From: Bacteroidaceae bacterium
GTDB lineage: Bacteria > Bacteroidota > Bacteroidia > Bacteroidales > Bacteroidaceae
Direction: 5' to 3'
Assembly (NCBI GenBank): GCA_017962495.1
Contig: JAGCVH010000068.1
Location: 1 to 36,871, forward strand
DNA length: 36,871 bases
In this document: positions 16,081 through 25,900 of the stretch, piece by piece
How positions within the stretch are numbered: position 1 is the stretch's first letter
Layout of the letters: every line of letters begins with the position of its first letter
Made by a program: the position numbers and the translations under genes
Notes under the pieces: model-generated
The model's input: the letters and a program-made list of their open reading frames with translations, nothing else
Databases searched by the model: none
Told to the model about the DNA's origin: nothing

Positions 16081-18330
16081 TTAGAATTCGTATCCGAGGT
16101 TCAGGAAGAAGTGTGGCTTCTTCGTGTGATTGCTATAGCCGAGTGTAGCTCCGAGAGGACCGATGATGGTATTGTAGTAGTAGGCTATCTGTCCACCAAT
16201 GAGCGTGCTGTGATCAAATATTTCCTTGAGTTTGTCGGAGTGCTGACCAGTTGCAACGCGCAATAGGATGTAGTGGTTGGAGGCTATTCGTTGCTGGGCT
16301 TGCAATTGTGCGGCAAGGAAGTTCTTCCTCACGTACTCCATGTTGCCTATGCCTGCGAAAGGCATTTGTTGCTCTACATAGTGCCCGAACCATTCTCCTC
16401 CAATGATGCTTCCGAAGATGGGGAGGACGACATCGCTTACGATGATACGTCCGTAAAGCATAGGTTGCAGGGTAAAGCGCTTGCCAAAGGTGAACGACAT
16501 ACGCCAATGGGCACTGATATCATTCATTCCTGACTCGCCGTCGAGCTTACTGAAATTGTCAGTAATATAGGCATATTCGGCTTTGAACCTGGCTCCTCGT
16601 GTGGGGAATACCCAGTTGTTCTCGCTATTGTAAGTGAGTCGGGCTCGATAGCTGAAATAGTGGTCGTTTTTGAGCGGAACTATGTTATTGGCCTTGTCTG
16701 ATATCAATCTGTCGCGATAGTGTATATAGTCCCAACGCACAACTGCCTGGAAGTTGAAGTTGCGTATGTTGTGATTGATGGGAACAATCTCTGCCTGATG
16801 CTGATTATAAAGCACGCTGTAGTCGTGGTCGCCTTTGATATAGGCATCAACATCGTTTCGGCGATAGGTGTATGAGAGAGTGGGACGAGTGAAACTACGC
16901 GGGTGGAATGTCCAGACGGCATTTGCCATAAGTCGCTTACCTAATCGCACGGTCAGGTTGGAACTCATGGGGACTTTGGTGGGGAATGGGAAGTCGGCAC
17001 TCAGTTGCACAGAGGCGTGTTCCTCAGTATCGTAACGCACGCCGGCATGAAGTTGTATGGTTTTGCGGTCACCTGCCGAGATGATGACGCGAACGCCTTC
17101 ACCATCAGGCACAAAATGGCATTCGGCCGTTTGGTAGAATAGGTCGATGCGCATGCAAGTGGTAATCTGTTGTGCCAACTTAGCGTCGATGCTGTCGTTT
17201 TTAGCGCTTTTGTTCTCTCCATCCTTCGTCCTCAAATGGAACTTCTGACGGAGGAAGCGTTCGTCCTGAGGGGTCATGTTCTCGAAGGTGTACCCCGTCA
17301 CGTAATGCTTCTCCTTCATGACCATTGGTCGGAGGGGTTGTAGTATGGTGGGTCGGAAAGAATCGTCTATGCCGATGCGTTGTTTCAGTGCGATGATTTC
17401 GTCCCAGTGTCGCATGGCTTCTTCCTCTCCACGACGAATGAGGGTATCGATAGCCGAAGCCGAGAAGCTGGCAGACCCATAGCCCTTCGTGTCTACTCGC
17501 ATGTGCAAGTCAGTGATGGCAAGATTCTCTTCTAACTTATTCTTACAGTTCACATCGACTATCTGGCTGATGATGCTCATGGTTCCTCCCATCTGTTCGG
17601 CCACTTTTGGGTCGCCCTGCACGGTTACGCCAATGATGATTTCAGCACCCATCTCACGGGCTATGTCTGCAGGATAGTTGTTCTTAAGACCACCGTCCAC
17701 CAGCACCTTTTCGCCCATTCTGACGGGTGAGAAAGCCCCAGGGATGGACATAGAAGAACGCATTGCCTGGGGTAAGCGTCCGCTATGGAAATCGACCTCA
17801 CTATTGTCTATGATGTCTGTAGCAACACAAGCAAAGGGGATGGGCAAGTCCTTGGAGAAATCCAAAGAATCGGTATAGCCCGTACAGAGTTGCTGGAACA
17901 GTTCGGCGAGATTCTTTCCCTTGATAAGTCCTCCTGCGTTCATATCCCGCTTGCCGAATGTGAGGCCTGTGGTGAATATGTAGGTGTACTCCCTGAGTCG
18001 GTCTCTCAAACTCTGATTGCGCAGGTCTTCCTTGTCGCTAATGACATAACTCCAGTCCTGAGCCCTTGCCACAGAGTCGAGAGCAGTAGCGTTGTATCCG
18101 ATGGCATAAAGTCCACCAATAATGCTACCCATCGACGTTCCTGTAACGATGTCAATGGGAATGCCTGCCTGCTCCAGTATTTTCAACACGCCAATATGGG
18201 CCATACCTTTTGCCCCACCTCCACTAAGCACGACAGCTACGCGTTTTCTACCTAACGACAAACTATCTTGCCGAGCATGCATCGTGTTGAAGGTTAACAC
18301 GAAAGCGAGTAATATCAATACCTTTTTCAT
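16081..18330 (-). CDS. Patatin-like phospholipase with C-terminal outer-membrane beta-barrel (type Vd-like)
   Basis: This 749-residue protein has a signal peptide (MKKVLILLAFVLTFNTMHA). The patatin domain (about 28-300) carries the oxyanion-hole GGGAKG (37-42), the nucleophile Ser66 in GTSMG and the catalytic Asp212 in VDGGLKNNYP, so the Ser-Asp dyad is intact. A POTRA-like linker follows (about 340-410), then about 320 residues of alternating beta-strand sequence ending in an aromatic residue (NLGYEF), as in BamA/PlpD-type barrels. PlpD-family proteins place a lipase domain at the cell surface; whether the lipase faces outward or into the periplasm here is not decided by sequence. It appears monocistronic, with about 100 nt to the upstream dockerin gene's stop and a hairpin downstream. 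Confidence 0.9.
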   Translation of the reverse strand: MKKVLILLAFVLTFNTMHARQDSLSLGRKRVAVVLSGGGAKGMAHIGVLKILEQAGIPIDIVTGTSMGSIIGGLYAIGYNATALDSVARAQDWSYVISDKEDLRNQSLRDRLREYTYIFTTGLTFGKRDMNAGGLIKGKNLAELFQQLCTGYTDSLDFSKDLPIPFACVATDIIDNSEVDFHSGRLPQAMRSSMSIPGAFSPVRMGEKVLVDGGLKNNYPADIAREMGAEIIIGVTVQGDPKVAEQMGGTMSIISQIVDVNCKNKLEENLAITDLHMRVDTKGYGSASFSASAIDTLIRRGEEEAMRHWDEIIALKQRIGIDDSFRPTILQPLRPMVMKEKHYVTGYTFENMTPQDERFLRQKFHLRTKDGENKSAKNDSIDAKLAQQITTCMRIDLFYQTAECHFVPDGEGVRVIISAGDRKTIQLHAGVRYDTEEHASVQLSADFPFPTKVPMSSNLTVRLGKRLMANAVWTFHPRSFTRPTLSYTYRRNDVDAYIKGDHDYSVLYNQHQAEIVPINHNIRNFNFQAVVRWDYIHYRDRLISDKANNIVPLKNDHYFSYRARLTYNSENNWVFPTRGARFKAEYAYITDNFSKLDGESGMNDISAHWRMSFTFGKRFTLQPMLYGRIIVSDVVLPIFGSIIGGEWFGHYVEQQMPFAGIGNMEYVRKNFLAAQLQAQQRIASNHYILLRVATGQHSDKLKEIFDHSTLIGGQIAYYYNTIIGPLGATLGYSNHTKKPHFFLNLGYEF

Positions 18331-18430
18331 TCCAATGAATGGTTAATAGATTTATGATTCACACAAAGTAATAAACGTCATCTTCCTGAACAAACACTTG
18401 ATTATTACTCAGAAAACTCTTGTCTGCGTC

Positions 18431-19501
18431 CTATTCCCTACCCAAGATGATGTTGACGAGCGCTGTCACGTCGGCAATCGAAATAGTATTGTCCCCATTG
18501 ACGTTTGCCACTACATGGTCGTACTGATAAGGCACGACGTTGTCTTTGCCAAGAATGATGTTGACGAGGGCAGTGACATCAGCGATGCTGACTTGTCCAT
18601 CCATGTTGACATCGCCCTTGAGTAATTCGGGCATACCAGTGAGCAAGGGCAGACGAGCCTCGGCAAAACTCCAGATGCTGTAATCTCCTCGGCGATTCAA
18701 CTTCCCATCGAGGTGGAAACCTTTCATGCTTCTGTTCTCATAGTAGAAATAGGGATCGCCTCCGATATTGCCTTGATAGTAGGCATTCTCTACTTCGGAA
18801 TTAAAGGCTACATCAGCTACAATTCCACCAGAGTTAACAATAGTATTGCCTTCAATGGAAGCCTCAACATAAACACGATGAATTTGGCCGTCACTCACTC
18901 CTGCAATACCGCCGAGATAGTTATCGTCGCTCTCATCGCCCTTTGAGGTATAGAGCCTACCCCAGTTGTAACAATCCTCCACAATGCCATCGGTATCGAG
19001 TTCACCCACGATTCCGCCCACGTTGGCTTGTGTCTGATTGCCATATATGGTGGCAAGATTAGCACACTGACTGATGGTTCCTCTGGAAAAGGCAGCAATG
19101 GCACCTGCATAGCAAGCGTAATCAGGGTTTGCTTTTTCTCTAACGCAGACGACACCAGCATTGATGCCTAATCGCTGAACCTTACCTCCTGCGCCTATAT
19201 AACCGAAGAGACCTGCATGTGTGCCTCCAATGACATTGACGGTGAGGTTGTGAATCCAATGTCCTCCTCCGTCGAAAGAGCCTCGGAATGGACGAGCCTC
19301 AGTGCCTATGGGAATCCAGTCGATGTCTTCCAGGTTGATGTCATTAGTCAGACGAATCGTTGAACCCGAAAAGTCGGTTCCCTCGTTCACCTTTTGCTGA
19401 ATGTCTATCAGTTCTCGGGCTGTGCTGATAATAATATCATCGGCAAACAAACTTAGGATGAAGAACTGAGAGAAGAAAATGAGAAAGGCTAAGCGTTTCA
19501 T
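18431..19501 (-). CDS. Secreted GLUG-repeat protein with C-terminal dockerin type I module
   Basis: This is 356 residues with a signal peptide (MKRLAFLIFFSQFFILSLFA). Residues about 25-270 are a beta-helix-like region with GLUG-type repeats (AGLFGYIG, GGIVGELD, GGIAGVSD, GGIVADV) and an opening IRLTNDINLEDIDWIPIG...FRGSFDGGGHWI. The last roughly 60 residues hold two dockerin EF-hand-like repeats, GDVNMDGQVSIADVTALVN and NVNGDNTISIADVTALVN, each with a calcium-loop pattern. Dockerins dock onto cohesins, but no cohesin is recognisable in this window. The start overlaps the lipoprotein stop by 4 nt (ATGA), so it is the third gene of the giant-protein operon and translationally coupled to the lipoprotein gene. 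The giant protein has similar GLUG modules, which suggests a shared structural role. Confidence 0.88.
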   Translation of the reverse strand: MKRLAFLIFFSQFFILSLFADDIIISTARELIDIQQKVNEGTDFSGSTIRLTNDINLEDIDWIPIGTEARPFRGSFDGGGHWIHNLTVNVIGGTHAGLFGYIGAGGKVQRLGINAGVVCVREKANPDYACYAGAIAAFSRGTISQCANLATIYGNQTQANVGGIVGELDTDGIVEDCYNWGRLYTSKGDESDDNYLGGIAGVSDGQIHRVYVEASIEGNTIVNSGGIVADVAFNSEVENAYYQGNIGGDPYFYYENRSMKGFHLDGKLNRRGDYSIWSFAEARLPLLTGMPELLKGDVNMDGQVSIADVTALVNIILGKDNVVPYQYDHVVANVNGDNTISIADVTALVNIILGRE

Positions 19502-19962
19502 TGCGGTATGAAATTAACAATGTAGGAAATGCCGTCGGATGTGGGTGAGAGACTGGGTGTGAAATTCATCCAATCGTTCAGTGTGTAGATACGACTCAGA
19601 CGACTGCAGTAGTAGTGAAGACTGACTTTCCCATCTCCACTATTGCCAGCAATAACCATCGGGAAGGATACTTGTCCGCCCGAACGATCGAGGGTGGATA
19701 CGGCTCGAACCTTATTGTTAATGGTGGCGCACATGAGATCGTCGTCCGACACATAAGGTAGCAGGATGTCTTGAAGATTCAAGTCTACAGCCATCGTGTG
19801 TTCGAATTCCAGATAATTGGGTTCCTCTGCTTCCCACGCAGGACGCGAATCATTGCCTTTCGTCAGATAGGGATTCGATTCCTTGTCGTCCTTACAACTT
19901 ACGGTGAGGAGCAGGGTGGCCATCATAGCCACGCCTGCTATTGTCTTTAGAATAGTGTTCAT
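19498..19962 (-). CDS. Small lipoprotein with surface-export-like signal
   Basis: This 154-residue protein has a lipoprotein signal ending in LLLTVSC, with Cys23 as the lipidated residue. The next residues KDDKE fit the lysine-then-acidic lipoprotein export signal described for Bacteroidetes surface lipoproteins, so it probably sits on the outer face of the outer membrane. The remainder is beta-rich and matches no family I know; it contains NYLEFEHTMAVDLNLQDILL and a C terminus ending YIVNFIPQ. It starts 24 nt after the giant-protein stop and overlaps the dockerin-protein start by 4 nt, so it is the middle gene of the operon. It may anchor one of its neighbours; that is inference. Confidence 0.8.
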   Translation of the reverse strand: MNTILKTIAGVAMMATLLLTVSCKDDKESNPYLTKGNDSRPAWEAEEPNYLEFEHTMAVDLNLQDILLPYVSDDDLMCATINNKVRAVSTLDRSGGQVSFPMVIAGNSGDGKVSLHYYCSRLSRIYTLNDWMNFTPSLSPTSDGISYIVNFIPQ

Positions 19963-19986
19963 TTTTCTACTTATTCTGATTTGAAC

Positions 19987-22900
19987 TTACTTAATCGTTA
20001 CCTTTTGTCCGTTGTGGATGAATACTCCCTTGCCATTGGGCTTACCACTCAACTTGATGCCACTAACCGTGTACCATCCTTCGCCTTCTATACCATCGGA
20101 CTCAGTGAAGTTGATAACAGTGGGTTTGTCGAGTGAACCCGATAGGCTGTTGTCGATATAAGGCATCGACTGAGCTGTGGTGGCCACAATCTCGCCGTCG
20201 TGTTCGATAGTGAAGTTGATGCGTTCGGTATTGCCCTGTCCGATGGTGAGGAAGAACAAACCGTCGTCACCTACTTCTGCTATACCTACGGCCTCTGCTC
20301 CCATGTATGCAACCAAGCGATCGCCCTCCTCCAGTTCAACACCTTCGACCTGAGCAATAACGTTCATTGACGAACCTGTATTGTTCCAGAAGAGTGGAGG
20401 CGTCTGTTTCGAGCCTTGCAAACCTGAGTTGTAGCGCGACTTGTTGTAATAGGGATAAGAGAAGGTTATTTCCGAAGCGCCCTTGTGATGGATCATGTAG
20501 CCTTCGCCAGAACGCAGATACTTAAGCGAACCCTTCCAATAGCGATTGTTCTGATTGTCAATATTAAGAACGGCAAACTCGCTCTGCGACTTAATCATGT
20601 CTCCTTCCGTTCCTTCATCGGTGTAATCAGCCAATGCCGTTGATATAGGTAGGTTGAGTGACGAAATGTATCCAATACGATTCCAACCATTGCGAACGGT
20701 AATGGGATATGATACTTCAAAACCAGATAGGTATGCAGTCTTCTCGTTACGAACATAGAAACGATACATCAGACATGGGTCGAGTGTGATGCGTGTGTCA
20801 CCCTTGTTCCAATAGTAGAGTTCGGAATTCTCGTCATCAGGATTGGGCTTAGCCTTGTAGGTAAACAGGAAGGCCTTTCCGCGTGCGTTGATAGCCTCCA
20901 ATCCGTCGCCTACCTCCCAAACAGCAGCACCTTCGAGAAGTTCACTGATGGTGGCCTCACGAGGTTCTACATAGAACGACAACCAGTTCCAACCCTTCTT
21001 GAGTTTCAGTGATTGCACATACTCATTTGTCTCTTCCAGTATGACAGGCATTCTGCTACTACCTAAGACTGCATCCGGTTCGAAGTATATGGTGTCTGCT
21101 TCTTCCCATACGTCGCCTACCCAGGTTCCCTGTGGTTTCAGGACGGAGATGCGTCCTGTCTCACTGTTGTAGAACTCGAAGTGCAAGGGGATGGGTTCTT
21201 TCGGATTAGTCTTGTAGTAAACATTCAGATAGGCTCGTGCATCGTTTGCATTGGCAGTATTGTCAACATCGATGTGAGCTGTTCCCATTACCTCGTGACC
21301 AGGTCCGAAGACGGTCAGGATGTCCTCTGGATTATGGGCAATTGCCCCATCAATCATTACCTGAGCAACTATATGCATCATCAAGTTGCCGTCCTTCATC
21401 TCATTGCTTACTACCCAGTTGGGTTCTTCGCCTCGGATGCGGATAGTCAGTGGCAAGGGTTCTGTCATACCGTTCTCGCCTACAATAGTAATGATTTCAT
21501 CGAAGGTTCCTACGTTGATGTAAGGCGAAATGGTGAGTGTCACTTGTTCCTCGCTCAAGGCTCCAATGACACCACTGTTCTGAGAGGCTGTAATCCACAT
21601 GGGCAGACCCTCGAGTGTGTAGCTTTGCGACTTACCACTCAGGTTCTCGATGGTGAGTTCAACTGTAGCTCCATCACCATACATAGCTTCGACAGACTTA
21701 CGCTTCACAGTCCATCGGAGTGGATTGCGATATACATAGAGGTCCATAACGATGGGCGAAGCCATCAGGTTACCTTGCAGGTCAGCTACCTCTTTGACGG
21801 TCAGGAAGACGTTGTTCTTCTCAATCTGATAATCAGGTACGTCCAGATTGATGAGCAAATCCTTTCCGTCGGCAACATAAGAGAACTTGATGTTTTCCAA
21901 GTTTCCAATGTTCTTCATTGGAGCGTAGTTGGTGCGGTCGGCATTGGCTGTAATGACGTCTTGGCTAATAAGAGTATCGCGTCGCGATTCTACGATATTG
22001 CCGTGATTATCTTTGTATTTCTTCAGACTTATACCCGTTGGCATCAGACGCTGTGAGTTGTCACTCTGTAACTCTGAACGACTGAAGGGCAGATAAGCCA
22101 AGAGTCCCATCTCATTACCATAAGGAGTGATGTTGGAATAGTTCTTCAGCATGTTCTCAGGCAATACCATTTCGTAGATAGACAGCTCGTCGATGTTTCC
22201 TTCCAATTGATCTGTAGGAGTATGGGCGTCCGTGTAGGTGGCACCCAAAGCGAGATTGTTACTATTGATGCCTCCCAGTGTGTCGACAGGGAAGGTCTGC
22301 TTCAGTGTTTGGTCGACATAGAGGTTACCCACGTTACGTGAACGATTGACAGTCACTGCTACATGATGCCATGAACCATCGGCATAGAAGTCATCAGTAT
22401 CAATCTGTTGTCCACCGGAACGGAAGAAGAGTTTACCCAAACTCAAACCGATGTTGAAGTGATCTTTATAGTCAGGTTCGTTTAGGGCTGGTCCGTTAGC
22501 AATGAGAGTACCAGCTTCATCATTAGTGCGGAACCAGAACATCATCGTGTAGTCTTGGTATTCTTCGCGTTTGAAAAGTCTAGGTTCTAACTTAATACCC
22601 TTCTTGCCATCGAGTTTCATACTGATGCCATCGGGTACTTTCCAATTGGTTCCATAAAGGAATAGATCGTTGCCACCCACGGCTTTGTCGTATGTGTAGG
22701 TACCCTTACCTTCGTTCATGGGATAGTTGTCGAGTAGACCCAGTTCGTAACCAGTCAGTCGCTTCTGTGCGTAGTTTCCTAATTCCGACTTACTCATAGC
22801 CTTGTTCCATAGGCGCATTTCCAACATATCACCTACGAAATTATAATTATCAGGATAACGGAATGGGTCGTAACCCACACAGAGGTTACCCTTTCCGTAA

Positions 22901-25900
22901 TACATATCTGGGAACTCGCCTTCGCCAATCTTTGTATTGCCCTTATAGAAGGTAACTTTGGTGCTCTTCTCGCCTATGTTATCGACAACGTAAGCCACCT
23001 GTTGCAGACCATCGAACTTGACGATAGAGTCACTTACCATAGTGTGCCCTTCGATGGTGGCCATCAGATGGCGGTCGGGTGTGAGACCTAGTACCATATT
23101 GTGTTCGTTGGTTCCATGTGTGAGTACAACCATTTCCTTATCCGTCTTCTCTGGATTAATCATGACATCGAGCGTGAAGTCTTTAGCCGCCAAATTGCGT
23201 GCAGCCTGACTTTTAGCCATACTCTTACCATTAAAGTGAAGGGCGGTGGAAAGTGAGATGTTACTGCTATTGGTCAAGCCCAATACTTGGAAATTGTTGA
23301 TAGGTGACAGATAGTTTCCAGCAATGGGTTCGGAGAAGGCTATCTTGATGTCGTCACCAATGCCCAGAATGCCGTTGGCGGGTTGTGGTGTGCCGAAGGG
23401 TTGTGGACGACGCGTATCTTTGATACCCGAAAGTACGTTCGATGAACTGGTGAGATAGCCATTTCCGTGACGACAGTAGGCTACGGCGCGGATGTCGTAT
23501 CGTTGTTCTATTGGATCTACCTCACCATAGAAATCTACGTCAATGTAACCGTCGTGGTCCATCAGTTTGCGTTCGCCCGATGCTTGATCCATCAGTTGTT
23601 TGCCTTCCTCATTATTACGATAGAAAGAACATACGTTTACCCATTCCTTTTCGCCTTGAGTGGAGAGTTTGTATTGTAGTTCGATGTGGTCGAAGTTGCG
23701 GAAGTTCACATCGAAACCATCGATGTGTACGGGCATGGAATAAGCCTGCCGATCGCTGTCAAAGTAAGAATCGGTGTTCATTACCCACTTGTCACCCGGT
23801 GACGAGATATTAATCTTGCCAGCCGATGGTACGAAATGAGCAGAGAGTGTTACCGTCTGCACATTCTCTATGTCGTTTTCGTTGATGATGCAAAGGCCTA
23901 TATCCTCATAATCATATTCCTCGTTAGCATATATCTCAACCACTTTTTCCATGATGGTGTTTGGTTCTAGCCATATATCGAAACCCGAACCTGTGATAGG
24001 AACACCATTTACCACAATACGGGCACCCTTTGGATTCATAGCATCCTCGGCATAAATCTTAAGTGTCTTCGTCACAGAAGCAGGCATTTCGCCCTCGTTG
24101 GTCATGTAGATGGTGAAGCGTGCGGGTTCACCCAAGGGCACATTCGACACACTTTGCTTGTCGGCCCAAATGCGTAGTTTGTCTATCTGCAAGGTCTTCT
24201 GGTCTAATATATTTTGACCCGCATTGTGGAAAATAGTGCGACGTTCGTCTTCCCAAGGCGATTCTGTGGCACCGCCCTCAGTGCGGAAGACAAAGTTACG
24301 GTAGCGTGTCCGCTTGTCATTTGTCAGCCAGGACAATTGGTTGTCTGGACCTAAAGTAGGACTATAAATATTCTTCATTGTTTCGTCGGTAAACTTATAG
24401 TATCTACCTACTGTCCCGAGTTTGTCAAGTGCCTTGATGCTGTCTTCCGACAAAGTTTCTGTGTAATAGACAGCCACGCTAAGATTGGAGCGGGACGAAC
24501 ACTTCAAGGTGAATCCTGTTCCTTTCGAACGATTTTCTTCTTGACCGTTGTTATAATTAAAGTCAAACTGTGCGACGGGCATAACTTTTAGTTGAACAAA
24601 GACACCACCAGCGACAAATTCTACACCTGTCATATAAGGATCCTCACCGCCACTATCCAAATAATGTGGATTTGCATCCTTTTGTCCGCTTACTGGCGTT
24701 GCACCATCTCCACTAAGTGAGATGCCAGGTATCTGTATGTACCGATGTTCTGTCCTTTCCGCAGACATAGATTCGCTGTAGGAGATACTGGCCAAACCAT
24801 CGAAGTCATAACGTTTCATCAGTTTTTTGGCTTCCATTTTTTCTTTTTCATTAGCAGCTATGAATCCTGCCCATTGCGCAATACGGTTGTTCAGATTCTG
24901 CACTTCGTTGGTTTTTGTACCTTTTCCTTCTGCTGGATAATACACGTCGTAATCATATCCAAACTTCGAATCATCGATACCTACTTTGCTTACATACACG
25001 GTTTTTTTCGTATCGTTTGCCAGTTTTTGTGCCTCAGCAGCGGCCATAGTGGGTTTTAGAAGTGCTGCACGCGAGCGCAACAATGTGGGTATAATGTCAT
25101 TTAGGATGTGTTCCTGTGAATAGATGAATGAGGCTTTAGGGCTGGAACTTACTTTCATCACTTCATTGCGGATGAGATATATGGAGTCCCCCTTCCCCTC
25201 GTCATAGCCACGAGCGAGAATTTTCACTGTACCTTTCACATCAAAGTCGTAACCGTTGACTTTCACAGTGTTGCTTTCGCGTGGGGTTAGGTAGGATAGC
25301 GTTTTGCTGTCCACGGGATAGACAGCTATGCCATCTTCCATAATGATGTTGTCGGCAAAGCCGATATAGAGGTCGGCGTTGGCACCGATTTTCGAACCCT
25401 TGCCATACGATTCGCTACTTGTTTCTATGCGTTCGTTGGTAGTAATTTCATAGTTATATGTCCAATCGTTGTAATAGCCTACTACGGCATTCAAAGTCAC
25501 GCTCCCGTAGTTGGTAGTAGAGTTGATAGCACCCGTCACATCGCCATGTCCCTCACCAAACCAGAGACCCATAAAATAATCATTGCCTTTTCCCAAACCT
25601 AAGTCAAGATTAACTCCCGCGACGGCTTTGATATCGGCTGTATAACTATAACTGAGTTTAGATCCTTCTTCTATGTAGGCCGAACTTCCACTGCCTGGGG
25701 GGTCACGCAGGATATCCACGAGATGAGCATTCTCGCCTGCCACAATGCGACGGCCCTGTGGCACTTCCGAAGCGGCCATGATATAACCTTCGAGTGGTTG
25801 CATATCATAGTAGCAACTATCGTATTCCAGTGTGAAGTTCAGTTTGCGCAGGGCCATATCGTTTTCCTGTGTGAAGGTGGTGTTCCGTGGCTTGAAGATG

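Noticed and set aside
21181-22056. 291-codon open frame on the + strand within the giant gene
   Set aside because: It is a shadow of the giant protein's coding strand, with no signal, motif or promoter.
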